47,976 nucleotides of DNA, from positions 1 through 47,976 of the forward strand of contig NZ_QRMP01000032.1 in the NCBI RefSeq assembly GCF_003473295.1, read 5' to 3'. Each line of letters begins with the position of its first letter. Within the stretch, counting starts at the first letter, position 1. The stretch comes from Parabacteroides sp. AM08-6. GTDB taxonomy: Bacteria; Bacteroidota; Bacteroidia; Bacteroidales; Tannerellaceae. The notes beneath the pieces are model-generated. The model did not search any database. It had not been told where the DNA came from and was given only the letters and a program-made list of their open reading frames with translations. Positions 25,256 through 33,137 of the stretch are shown here, piece by piece. The translations under genes were made by a program, and so were the position numbers.

Positions 25256-26986
25256 ATGAATCTATTAGAATTGAGTGAACAGGAAATCATCAGACGTAAC
25301 AGTATGGAACAGTTACGCCAGATGGGGATAGAGCCTTATCCCGCAGCTGAGTATGTAACCAATGCATTTTCCAAAGAAATAAAAGAATCTTTTAAAGACG
25401 ATGCAGAGCCTCGTCCCGTCAGCATTGCCGGCCGTATTATGAGCCGTCGTATCATGGGAAAGGCATCCTTTATGGAACTGCAGGATTCCGAAGGCAGAAT
25501 ACAAGTTTATATTTCACGCGATGACATTTGCCCGGATGAAGACAAAGAATTATATAACACTGTATTTAAGAAACTATTGGATATCGGCGACTTCATTGGA
25601 ATTAAAGGATATGTATTCCGCACTCAAATGGGTGAAATATCTGTCCATGCACAGGAACTGACCGTACTATCCAAATCACTCAGGCCGTTACCTATTGTCA
25701 AATACAAAGACGGAATTGCCTACGATTCATTTGAAGATCCCGAACTCCGTTATCGCCAACGGTATGTGGATCTTATTGTTAATGATGGCGTAAAAGAAAC
25801 ATTTCTTAAACGTGCCACGGTCATCAAAACGATACGAACCGTATTGGATGAAGCTGGGTATACAGAAGTTGAAACACCCATCCTGCAATCTATCCCCGGT
25901 GGAGCAAGCGCACGTCCTTTTATAACTCATCATAATTCACTGGACATCGACCTTTATCTGCGTATCGCCACAGAACTCTATTTGAAACGGCTGATTGTAG
26001 GCGGTTTTGAAGGTGTATATGAGATTGGAAAGAATTTCCGTAACGAAGGTATGGACAAAAATCATAATCCGGAGTTTACTTGTATGGAATTGTATGTACA
26101 ATACAAGGATTACAATTGGATGATGAGCTTCACTGAAAAGTTATTGGAACGTATTTGTATCGCTGTAAATGGCAGTACGGAAACTGAAATCGATGGAAAG
26201 ACCATCAGTTTCAAAGCACCTTATCGCCGTCTGCCCATTCTGGATGCCATCAAAGAGAAAACCGGTTACGACCTTACCGGCAAAAATGAAGATGAAATTC
26301 GTCAAATATGTAAAGAATTAAAAATGGGAGTTGACGATACTATGGGTAAAGGTAAGCTGATAGACGAAATCTTCGGTGAATTCTGCGAAGGAAGCTTTAT
26401 ACAACCGACATTCATCACCGACTATCCAATAGAAATGAGCCCGTTGACTAAAATGCACCGCAGCAAGCCCGGCCTTACCGAACGCTTTGAACTGATGGTG
26501 AACGGAAAAGAACTGGCGAATGCCTACAGCGAGCTAAACGACCCTATCGATCAGGAAGAACGTTTCAAAGACCAACTTCAATTGAGCGAAAAAGGTGACG
26601 ATGAAGCGATGTTTATTGATCAGGATTTCCTGAAAGCATTGCAATATGGTATGCCTCCTACATCGGGCATCGGCATCGGTATCGACCGTCTGACTATGTT
26701 GATGACAGGTAAAGCATTTATTCAGGAAGTATTATTCTTCCCTCAAATGCGTCCTGAAAAAATCGTCAAAAAAGATGCTACCGACAAATATGTGGCATTA
26801 GGTATTCATGAAGCTTGGGTTCCCGCTTTACAAAAAGCCGGATACATAACTGTGGACACACTGAAAGACGTAAATCCGAACAAGCTGAGACAGGAACTTT
26901 GCGAAATGAATAAAAAATATAAACTGGAATTGCAAAATCCAGCAGCCAAGGAGGTGGAAGCGTGGATTGCTAATGCAGCTAAATAA
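25256..26986 (+). CDS. lysS: Lysyl-tRNA synthetase (class II)
   Basis: A 576-aa enzyme. The OB-fold anticodon-binding domain lies at about 50-160 (VSIAGRIMSRRIMGKASF), followed by class II motifs: motif 1 near YRQRYVDLI, motif 2 FRNEGMDKNHNPEFT, and motif 3 GIGIGIDRLTMLMTG. After motif 3 there is an extra tail of about 70 residues (KYVALGIHEAWVPALQKAGY onward) not found in E. coli LysS. Its pattern suggests a helix-hairpin-like module that may contact tRNA. Start chosen by the promoter and by the MNLLELSEQE N-terminus. Confidence 0.95.
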   Translation: MNLLELSEQEIIRRNSMEQLRQMGIEPYPAAEYVTNAFSKEIKESFKDDAEPRPVSIAGRIMSRRIMGKASFMELQDSEGRIQVYISRDDICPDEDKELYNTVFKKLLDIGDFIGIKGYVFRTQMGEISVHAQELTVLSKSLRPLPIVKYKDGIAYDSFEDPELRYRQRYVDLIVNDGVKETFLKRATVIKTIRTVLDEAGYTEVETPILQSIPGGASARPFITHHNSLDIDLYLRIATELYLKRLIVGGFEGVYEIGKNFRNEGMDKNHNPEFTCMELYVQYKDYNWMMSFTEKLLERICIAVNGSTETEIDGKTISFKAPYRRLPILDAIKEKTGYDLTGKNEDEIRQICKELKMGVDDTMGKGKLIDEIFGEFCEGSFIQPTFITDYPIEMSPLTKMHRSKPGLTERFELMVNGKELANAYSELNDPIDQEERFKDQLQLSEKGDDEAMFIDQDFLKALQYGMPPTSGIGIGIDRLTMLMTGKAFIQEVLFFPQMRPEKIVKKDATDKYVALGIHEAWVPALQKAGYITVDTLKDVNPNKLRQELCEMNKKYKLELQNPAAKEVEAWIANAAK

Positions 26987-26995
26987 AGTTATACT

Positions 26996-27991
26996 ATGAA
27001 TTTGCCCGGAAAAATTGCAATAATGGGTGGTGGTAGCTGGGCTACTGCTTTAGCCAAGATTGTACTTTCTACACAAGATAGTATTAACTGGTATATGCGC
27101 CGGTCAGACCAGGTAGAAGAGTTCCTGATACTGGGACATAATCCCGGTTATCTCTCCGCTATTAAATTCGACACGAATAAAATTAATTTTTATACGGATA
27201 TAAATGAAGTAATCCGGGATTCGGATACGCTTATCTTTGCGACCCCGTCTCCTTTCCTGAAACAACATTTGATGAAGATTACTACCCCAATGGATAAGAA
27301 ATTTATTATTTCAGCCATTAAGGGAATCGTACCGGACGAAAATATGTTGGTTGCCGATTATTTCTCTGAATATTATAATGTCCCGCTCGACAATATAGCA
27401 GTAATAGGCGGACCGTGTCATGCTGAAGAAATTGCTCTGGAACGGCTTTCGTATATTACGTTGGCCTGCCCGAACATCGAACATGCAAAAGCGATTGCTC
27501 CAGTATTTAAGAATCAATATTTGAACAATTATTGTTGCAAAGACGTTACAGGTATTGAATATGCTTCCGTATTGAAAAATGTATACGCAATCGTAGCCGG
27601 TATTTGTCACGGAATGAAGTACGGGGATAATTTCCTGGCAGTATTTATCTGCAATGCAATTGAAGAGATGCGTAACTTCCTTAATGCGGTTCACGGATTA
27701 GAACGTGATGTCACCGACTCTGTTTATCTAGGTGACTTATTGGTGACAGCTTATTCCCGTTTCAGCCGGAACCGAACATTCGGAACCATGATTGGTAAAG
27801 GTTATTCTGTGAAGATTGCCCAACTCGAAATGGAAATGATAGCAGAAGGTTATTACGGGACCAAGTGTATCCATGAAATCAACGAAAAATATCAGGTAAA
27901 TATGCCGATACTGGATGCGTTATATGACATTTTATACGAAAAGAAATCGCCGACTACCGTTATCCGGCAGTTGACAGAAACATTTAAATAA
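26996..27991 (+). CDS. gpsA: Glycerol-3-phosphate dehydrogenase [NAD(P)+]
   Basis: A 331-aa enzyme making sn-glycerol-3-phosphate for phospholipids from dihydroxyacetone phosphate. It has a Rossmann motif ([15 protein letters not shown]), the [12 protein letters not shown] segment, [10 protein letters not shown], and the catalytic-Lys region [16 protein letters not shown]. Length is normal. It starts 9 nt after lysS, so they form an operon. Confidence 0.95.
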   Translation: MNLPGKIAIMGGGSWATALAKIVLSTQDSINWYMRRSDQVEEFLILGHNPGYLSAIKFDTNKINFYTDINEVIRDSDTLIFATPSPFLKQHLMKITTPMDKKFIISAIKGIVPDENMLVADYFSEYYNVPLDNIAVIGGPCHAEEIALERLSYITLACPNIEHAKAIAPVFKNQYLNNYCCKDVTGIEYASVLKNVYAIVAGICHGMKYGDNFLAVFICNAIEEMRNFLNAVHGLERDVTDSVYLGDLLVTAYSRFSRNRTFGTMIGKGYSVKIAQLEMEMIAEGYYGTKCIHEINEKYQVNMPILDALYDILYEKKSPTTVIRQLTETFK

Positions 27992-27994
27992 CGT

Positions 27995-28018
27995 AAAGGC
28001 GCATATTATGCGCCTTTT
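27995..28018. terminator. Hairpin between gpsA and pgi
   Basis: AAAGGCGCATA (27995-28005) and TATGCGCCTTT (28007-28017) are perfect inverted arms followed by T. It fits only 16 nt upstream of the pgi ATG, so it may terminate, attenuate or process the lysS-gpsA-pgi transcript. I see no consensus -7 box between it and pgi. Confidence 0.6.
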
Positions 28019-28034
28019 AATATATCGATATAAT

Positions 28035-29378
28035 ATGAAGAACATCAGTCTTAACATCGACAAAGCACTGGGTAGCATTACTAAAGAACAAGTATACGCT
28101 CAGGCTACAAAAGCAAGTGCATGCAACGCTACTTTGCAAAACGGTAATGGAGCAGGTAATGACTTTTTAGGTTGGTTGCACCTCCCCTCTTCCATCACAG
28201 ATGCAGAATTGACAGATATTGAAAACACAGCAAACGTACTCCGCTCTAAATGTGAAGTAGTTGTAGCTATCGGTATCGGAGGAAGTTACTTAGGAACAAA
28301 AGCGGTAGTGGAAGCATTAAACAACAGCTTTGACTGGTTGCTGGGAGAACGCAAAAATCCGGTTATAGTATATGCCGGCCACAATATCGGAGAAGATTAT
28401 CTGTATGAACTTTGTGAAGTACTGAAAGGTAAACAATTCGGTCTGATTAACATTTCTAAATCAGGTACGACTACCGAACCGGCTTTGGCTTTCCGTATGC
28501 TGAAAAAACAATTGGAAGATGCTGTAGGTAAAGAAGAAGCAAAACAGCGTATCGTTGCTATTACAGATGCAAAAAGAGGAGCATTACGCACACTGGCCGA
28601 TCAGGAAGGTTACAAAACGTTTATTATTCCGGATAATGTAGGTGGCCGTTTTTCTGTTCTGACTCCAGTTGGTTTGTTACCTATCGCTGTTGCCGGTATC
28701 AACATTCGCGACTTGGTAACCGGAGCTGTTTCTATGGAAAAAGCTACAGATGTAAACATTCCTTTTGCAGATAATATTTCCGAGATTTATGCTGCAACAC
28801 GCAACGAACTCTATAAGAGTGGTAAAAAGATTGAAATCTTAGCAAATTTCCATCCGAAACTTCATTATATCGCTGAGTGGTGGAAACAGCTGTACGGTGA
28901 AAGTGAAGGAAAAGAACATAAAGGTATTTTCCCGGCATCAGTCGACCTGACTACTGACCTGCACTCTATGGGGCAGTGGATTCAAGATGGAGAACGTACC
29001 ATCTTTGAAACTGTTATCTCTGTTGAAGAGCCTAATCATACTGTGCTTGTCCCCACAGACGAAGCAAACTTGGATGGCCTTAACTTCCTCGCCGGCAAAC
29101 GAGTTGACGAAGTAAACAAAATGGCTGAACTGGGTACGCAATTAGCACATGTGGACGGAGGCGTTCCCAATATAAAGATTACAATGCCGGAAGTAAGCGC
29201 TTACTATATTGGCCAGTTATTCTACTTCTTCGAAAGAGCTTGTGGTATAAGTGGTTATATGTTAGGTGTCAATCCTTTTGACCAACCGGGTGTTGAAGCA
29301 TACAAAAAGAATATGTTTGCCCTGTTAAATAAGCCGGGATACGAGAAGGAAAGCGAAGCTATCAAAGCACGATTATAA
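28035..29378 (+). CDS. pgi: Glucose-6-phosphate isomerase
   Basis: A 447-aa enzyme of glycolysis and gluconeogenesis. It carries the sugar-isomerase phosphate loop [11 protein letters not shown], the [11 protein letters not shown] segment, the PGI signature region near [14 protein letters not shown], and the C-terminal [11 protein letters not shown] with the catalytic Lys. Length matches the short bacterial class. I start at the ATG at 28035 ([10 protein letters not shown]); an earlier in-frame ATG lies inside the upstream hairpin. Confidence 0.95.
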   Translation: MKNISLNIDKALGSITKEQVYAQATKASACNATLQNGNGAGNDFLGWLHLPSSITDAELTDIENTANVLRSKCEVVVAIGIGGSYLGTKAVVEALNNSFDWLLGERKNPVIVYAGHNIGEDYLYELCEVLKGKQFGLINISKSGTTTEPALAFRMLKKQLEDAVGKEEAKQRIVAITDAKRGALRTLADQEGYKTFIIPDNVGGRFSVLTPVGLLPIAVAGINIRDLVTGAVSMEKATDVNIPFADNISEIYAATRNELYKSGKKIEILANFHPKLHYIAEWWKQLYGESEGKEHKGIFPASVDLTTDLHSMGQWIQDGERTIFETVISVEEPNHTVLVPTDEANLDGLNFLAGKRVDEVNKMAELGTQLAHVDGGVPNIKITMPEVSAYYIGQLFYFFERACGISGYMLGVNPFDQPGVEAYKKNMFALLNKPGYEKESEAIKARL

Positions 29379-29402
29379 AAAGTATTTTGCTTACAATATA
29401 AG

Positions 29403-29445
29403 CTGTCCGGACATTTCTGTCATAGTCATAGATTTGTCCGGACAG
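29403..29445. terminator. Intrinsic terminator after pgi
   Basis: CTGTCCGGACA (29403-29413) pairs with TGTCCGGACAG (29435-29445) over a 21-nt loop; six T follow. It also lies just past the leftward HU-like gene, where it may act on both strands. Confidence 0.8.
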
Positions 29446-29449
29446 TTTT

Positions 29450-29746
29450 TTATTTCCTTTTATGCTCTGAAACTGTATTTAGTTGTTCTAGTAAACATTT
29501 TCCGGCTTTAAATTTTACAGAGATACGTGAAGGAATCTGGTAAGGTTCGCCTGTTTTAACATTGCGTCCAGGACGTTCAACTTGTTTCCATTGTACAAAA
29601 TGCCCGAAACCATAAAAAAGAATCTTGTTCCCTTTACAAAGCTCTTCACCGATAATATCAATAAAAGTATCGACAATTAGGCCTATTTCCGTATCTTTAT
29701 AACCAGTCCGTTCAGACAACCTTTTAATAAACTGAATCTTATTCAT
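29450..29746 (-). CDS. HU/IHF-family DNA-binding protein
   Basis: A 98-aa protein. It shows the HU/IHF pattern: helical N-terminus (starting MNKIQFIKRLSERTGY), the strand GNKILFYGFGHFVQWKQ, and the arm region ending RISVKFKAGKCLLEQL, with RPGRNVKTGEPYQIPS as the DNA-bending beta arm including the conserved Pro. It is single-copy here and not clustered with replication or ribosomal genes. Upstream lies a 170-bp segment bounded by inverted repeats and holding the only consensus promoter, so expression may be phase-variable. Confidence 0.88.
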   Translation of the reverse strand: MNKIQFIKRLSERTGYKDTEIGLIVDTFIDIIGEELCKGNKILFYGFGHFVQWKQVERPGRNVKTGEPYQIPSRISVKFKAGKCLLEQLNTVSEHKRK

Positions 29747-29864
29747 ATATTTTCACTTTCAAGTGTAACAAAAATATTTTCCGATACAAACATGCGAATA
29801 AACAAGAGCTTCCTGCATCCACAAAAACACAGATTAATGTACCTAGAAAACAATAAATTGAATT

Positions 29865-29879
29865 AGTTCAAACAGAACT
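29865..29879. repeat. Inverted repeat L of candidate invertible segment
   Basis: AGTTCAAACAGAACT, of the form AGTTC-N5-GAACT. Its exact reverse complement occurs at 30034-30048, and one base more matches on each side (TAGTTC...GAACTA, 17 bp). From memory, AGTTC-N5-GAACT is the class of inverted repeat bounding invertible promoters of B. fragilis outer-membrane protein loci. Confidence 0.7.
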
Positions 29880-30033
29880 ATGTCATTTCGAAGGCAAAAT
29901 TATGAAATAAATCTTAAATGTTGGAATAAAAAATCTTAATTATTATAATGCGTGTTGTGTTTTCCTTTTTTCCTTTTTTGTATAAGTACTTCTTTCATCA
30001 AAAAACTCTTTTTAGCAAGGGTTAAATTGAATT
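29880..30033. promoter_or_regulatory. Candidate invertible promoter segment upstream of the HU-like gene
   Basis: This is 154 nt of very AT-rich, non-coding DNA between two inverted repeats. In the present orientation the minus strand has TAATTTTG at 29895-29902, a full match to TAnnTTTG, pointing at the HU-like gene 150 nt away. No equally good box points right. Inversion would turn this promoter away from the gene. No recombinase gene is nearby, so a serine or tyrosine invertase elsewhere would have to act. Confidence 0.6.
29895..29902 (-). promoter_or_regulatory. -7 box TAATTTTG inside the invertible segment
   Basis: Read on the minus strand this is TAATTTTG. The expected transcript start near 29888 lies just inside the left inverted repeat, so the message would cross that repeat before reaching the HU-like gene. 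No clear TTTG -33 box is seen. Confidence 0.5.
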
Positions 30034-30048
30034 AGTTCTGTTTGAACT
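30034..30048. repeat. Inverted repeat R of candidate invertible segment
   Basis: AGTTCTGTTTGAACT, the exact reverse complement of the repeat at 29865-29879. Outside the core, both sites share the same-direction flanks TTGAATT (left) and ATGTC (right), so only the central asymmetric bases are inverted between the sites. Confidence 0.7.
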
Positions 30049-30060
30049 ATGTCCAAATAA

Positions 30061-30102
30061 AAAAACCATCAATGTATATTAAAATATACATTGATGGTTT
30101 TT
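30061..30102. terminator. Long perfect terminator after the outer-membrane protein gene
   Basis: A 20-bp perfect stem: AAAAACCATCAATGTATATT (30061-30080) and its complement (30083-30102). A- and T-runs on both sides make it bidirectional. It insulates the leftward gene at 30125 from the invertible segment. Confidence 0.85.
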
Positions 30103-30124
30103 ATCTTATATGAGATTACTTTAT

Positions 30125-30730
30125 TTACATTCTGTAGCGTAATCCAGCCATCGCTGTACCCATATGCCCAAAACCAACTTCTATAAAACCGGCAATTTGT
30201 CTGCCAACTTCTATCCCTACAGGAGAAACCTGATACATAAAAAATACTTTTGTCGCCGTTTTCTCTTCCGGCAAAGTTTGTTCATTAATAAAAGAAGCTT
30301 TTGTTGTCGCAATAGCAATACCTGCATTCACTCGAGAATATAGGGTCACCAGATTATAATTATACCAATTATATTTCAATGAGGGACAAATCGAATGGAA
30401 TGAATTGTAAAAATCACCCACAACATTCGTATTCCTCAAAATACGCTTGTCACTATTCGTATATGAATACACAATCCCAAATCCCAGATTATCATCCGGA
30501 TAAAAAAGATAGCTGATATTCAAAGATCCGAATTTTCCTTTATCATCATACAAATCAACAGATTCGCCGGACGGATTAAAATAATTCTCGTAGTAGTGCA
30601 GTAAGTCCACCACCGGCAAGGTACCATAACTCAGAGAAACCTCATGCTGTAAGTCTGTCCAATCTTCGGCTTTTGCCTGAAAAGAAAGGGAAAACAGCAT
30701 CATCGCGAACAATAATAGACCTTTCTTCAT
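30125..30730 (-). CDS. Putative outer-membrane beta-barrel protein
   Basis: A 201-aa protein. A signal peptide (about 1-21, ending FQAKA) is followed by alternating aromatic and hydrophobic strands (HEVSLSYGTLPV, NISYLFYP, FGIVYSYTN, and a final MGTAMAGLRYRM). This pattern fits a small eight-stranded barrel. It is not in an operon. No ligand or partner can be named. Confidence 0.7.
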   Translation of the reverse strand: MKKGLLLFAMMLFSLSFQAKAEDWTDLQHEVSLSYGTLPVVDLLHYYENYFNPSGESVDLYDDKGKFGSLNISYLFYPDDNLGFGIVYSYTNSDKRILRNTNVVGDFYNSFHSICPSLKYNWYNYNLVTLYSRVNAGIAIATTKASFINEQTLPEEKTATKVFFMYQVSPVGIEVGRQIAGFIEVGFGHMGTAMAGLRYRM

Positions 30731-30814
30731 ATTCTTCAGTTTTTATTGATAATTATTATGGCCCGACTAGCCGGGATACATGTATCAAAGATAAGAAATT
30801 CCATAGTATTTTTA

Positions 30815-30822
30815 TAACTTTG
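30815..30822 (+). promoter_or_regulatory. -7 box TAACTTTG for the HAD gene
   Basis: TAACTTTG fits TAnnTTTG and ends 26 nt before the ATG of the HAD phosphatase gene. Confidence 0.55.
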
Positions 30823-30848
30823 CAAATGTTTTTTTAAGGACAAATAAT

Positions 30849-31595
30849 ATGATTCAAGAAGCTATTGCCCGATATCTGCTAAAACAAAAGCAGTTTTCCC
30901 TCACACCTAAAGCTGTCCTTTTCGATATGGATGGTGTTTTATATGATTCTATGCGTTTTCATTCGCGTTCATGGTACGAAACAGCTACGCACCACAATCT
31001 TATTTCGACCCCTGAAATATTTTACTTATATGAAGGACGGACAGGAGAAAGTACAATCAATGAATTGTACCAAAAAACATTCCACAGAGATGCGACTGAT
31101 GAAGAGAAAAAATCCATTTACGAAGAGAAAGCGACTTTATTCAACAAATATAACGATGGAAAAGCAATGTCGGGAGCAGCAGAGGTACTAGCTGCCGTAA
31201 AATCCTCAGGGCTCCAAGCACTGGTTGTTACAGGTTCCGGACAACATAGTCTAATTAATAAATTAGAAAACACCTATCCGGGATATTTCAAACGAGAAAA
31301 GATGGTCACTGCTTTTGATGTAATATACGGAAAACCTCATCCCGAACCTTATTTAATGGGGCTGAAAAAAGCCGGCATACAGGCAAATGAAGCTTTCGTT
31401 GTAGAAAATGCACCGATGGGAGTACAGGCTGCCGTAGCTGCCGGTATTTTTACGATTGCTGTTAATACCGGTCCTTTAGCAGATAAAGTGTTATTAGATG
31501 CCGGGGCTGACTTATTGTACCCGGATATGACAAGTCTCGCCAATGATTGGAAAAACATAATAAAAGCTTGCCAAGAGAACAATAAAGATATCTGA
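30849..31595 (+). CDS. HAD superfamily phosphatase, beta-phosphoglucomutase-like
   Basis: A 248-aa protein. Motif I is VLFDMDGVLYDSM with Asp26 and Asp28. A helical cap follows (about 40-110), then motif II VVTGSG, motif III lysine in GKPHPEP, and motif IV VVENAPMGVQAA. The pattern matches subclass IA enzymes such as beta-phosphoglucomutase and small sugar-phosphate phosphatases. Substrate cannot be read. An N-terminal extension of about 20 residues precedes motif I. It converges on the exporter genes, with an imperfect hairpin at 31617-31648 between them. Confidence 0.88.
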   Translation: MIQEAIARYLLKQKQFSLTPKAVLFDMDGVLYDSMRFHSRSWYETATHHNLISTPEIFYLYEGRTGESTINELYQKTFHRDATDEEKKSIYEEKATLFNKYNDGKAMSGAAEVLAAVKSSGLQALVVTGSGQHSLINKLENTYPGYFKREKMVTAFDVIYGKPHPEPYLMGLKKAGIQANEAFVVENAPMGVQAAVAAGIFTIAVNTGPLADKVLLDAGADLLYPDMTSLANDWKNIIKACQENNKDI

Positions 31596-31616
31596 TTTAG
31601 TCAATATAAGAGAAAT

Positions 31617-31648
31617 GGAACACAGAACATCTTTCATTTCTATGTTCC
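31617..31648. terminator. Imperfect hairpin between convergent genes
   Basis: GGAACACAGAA (31617-31627) and TTCTATGTTCC (31638-31648) pair at 10 of 11 positions with a 10-nt loop. No strong T-run follows. Position between convergent stops favours a weak terminator. Confidence 0.45.
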
Positions 31649-31662
31649 AATTATAGCTTTTA

Positions 31663-32172
31663 TCAAAGCCCGGCCTTTTTTATTAAACGCGTCATCTGGA
31701 AAGATTGTTTATAGAAAATAAAAAGCGGAATAGCAGCACCGACGACTAAAGCAAACAATACTAGAAGGGTCGTTAACCCGTTTCTAAAAATCTCAAACAG
31801 ATTACTCATAGCCATCATTTCATCCCTACCTTGCAGGAATTTCATCATTGCAAGAATTGTCTTATAAGCGAACATTCCGGGAATCATCGGAAGTAAAGAT
31901 GGAAAAGAAAAAACTTCCGCCGGACAATGAATCAACCGGGCAAAAAATATACTCATCAATCCGATAACAAAAGCTGCAATAAAAGAAGAAGTGGCTATAT
32001 CCAACGTTCCACCTTTCATTAAGTAAAAACGTAAACCATGCCCAACTGCAGCCATAAATGCAGACACAACAACAGCTTTACGGGGAGGATTAGAAATAAC
32101 GGCAAAACCGGTTGCAGCCACAGCTGCAAATAACCCGTCGTAAACTATTGACTCAAGAAACTCTACACTCAT
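31663..32172 (-). CDS. Threonine/serine exporter, small subunit (ThrE C-half, DUF3815)
   Basis: A 169-aa membrane protein with about five hydrophobic helices and the LPMIPGMFAYKTIL motif of the C-terminal half of ThrE. In many bacteria ThrE is split into two proteins; the other half is the preceding gene. ATG at 32172 overlaps the stop of that gene as ATGA, a clear sign of translational coupling. A longer in-frame start at 32241 would overlap the upstream gene heavily and is unlikely. Confidence 0.85.
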   Translation of the reverse strand: MSVEFLESIVYDGLFAAVAATGFAVISNPPRKAVVVSAFMAAVGHGLRFYLMKGGTLDIATSSFIAAFVIGLMSIFFARLIHCPAEVFSFPSLLPMIPGMFAYKTILAMMKFLQGRDEMMAMSNLFEIFRNGLTTLLVLFALVVGAAIPLFIFYKQSFQMTRLIKKAGL

Positions 32173-32945
32173 AATGAATTGACTCCTAATATTAATAATG
32201 TAATAGACAACCCTATTGCGATACAGATAATCAACAAACATGCATTAATCAATCTGGAAAAACCAGCTAATACGTGTCCATCCATAAAATCTATAACCGA
32301 ATTAATCAGAGGAACACCAGGTATTAAATAAAGTACACTGGAAGCTAAAGCTATTTCCGGGGTATTTCCCCAGTGATTAATAACAACTATTCCACCAACC
32401 ATGGAAGCAACAAAAGCTGAAACAACAAAAATAAATAGATGGTTCATGTGCCGGTTCATCATTTCCTGCCGGATAAGGAAACCAACTAAAGTTGCCAAAA
32501 ATACAACAGCCATTGCGATACCGTCACCACCAAACAAACGACAAAATGAAGCATTTGCACACGAAACCAGAAATAGCACCCACCAACGCGACATACGAGG
32601 CTTTGCCATTATTGTTCTAAACTTTACCCAAACTTCATCAAGAGTGGGACGATTGTCGTAAATATACCAGCTTAGAGCACTTAACGTAGATATTAACTCA
32701 AAATTCAGAGCAAGTGGTTTGATTTTATCGACGGAGGTCTTAGGATGCAATGGATCATCATCATCTACAATTGTCATAATGATACTTTTCTGAAATATTG
32801 TCATATCCAGACTAAAACCAAAAGCTTTCGCTATACGAGTAGTATTATGTACAACCCGAGCCGTTTGTACCCCTACTCCCATAAGGCTGGTCGAATATTC
32901 CAGCAAAAAATTCAATAATTCTTGTATATCTTCTTTTTCACCCAT
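32169..32945 (-). CDS. Threonine/serine exporter, large subunit (ThrE N-half, DUF1212)
   Basis: A 258-aa protein. A soluble N-terminal part (about 1-110) starting MGEKEDIQELLNFLLEYST contains the VQTARVVHNTTRIAKAFG segment typical of DUF1212, followed by about five membrane helices and a YLIPGVPLINSVIDF motif similar to the small subunit's. Together they should export threonine, serine or related solutes by proton antiport. I choose the ATG at 32945 because a -7 box lies at 32970-32977; the longer frame adds a spurious hydrophobic lead. Confidence 0.85.
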   Translation of the reverse strand: MGEKEDIQELLNFLLEYSTSLMGVGVQTARVVHNTTRIAKAFGFSLDMTIFQKSIIMTIVDDDDPLHPKTSVDKIKPLALNFELISTLSALSWYIYDNRPTLDEVWVKFRTIMAKPRMSRWWVLFLVSCANASFCRLFGGDGIAMAVVFLATLVGFLIRQEMMNRHMNHLFIFVVSAFVASMVGGIVVINHWGNTPEIALASSVLYLIPGVPLINSVIDFMDGHVLAGFSRLINACLLIICIAIGLSITLLILGVNSL

Positions 32946-32969
32946 ACAATCAGATAACCTATTTCCGTA

Positions 32970-32977
32970 CAAAAGTA
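32970..32977 (-). promoter_or_regulatory. -7 box TACTTTTG for the exporter pair
   Basis: The minus strand reads TACTTTTG, 24 nt before the ATG at 32945. Its place inside the longer frame supports the shorter start. Confidence 0.5.
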
Positions 32978-33096
32978 CACAAAAACATGCTATAAAACAC
33001 AAAAGTAAGAAGAAAAGAAAAATAAGTTTAGTTGAAAATTTACTATATGCTATCATTATCCCGTTAAAATCCTCTAGAATGTTATTCTATTTTTAT

Positions 33097-33104
33097 TATC
33101 TTTG
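33097..33104 (+). promoter_or_regulatory. -7 box TATCTTTG for the DUF1080 lipoprotein
   Basis: TATCTTTG fits TAnnTTTG and lies 33 nt before the ATG at 33138. Confidence 0.5.
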
Positions 33105-33137
33105 AGGAAGAAAAATGAATTCTAATATAGCATTATC

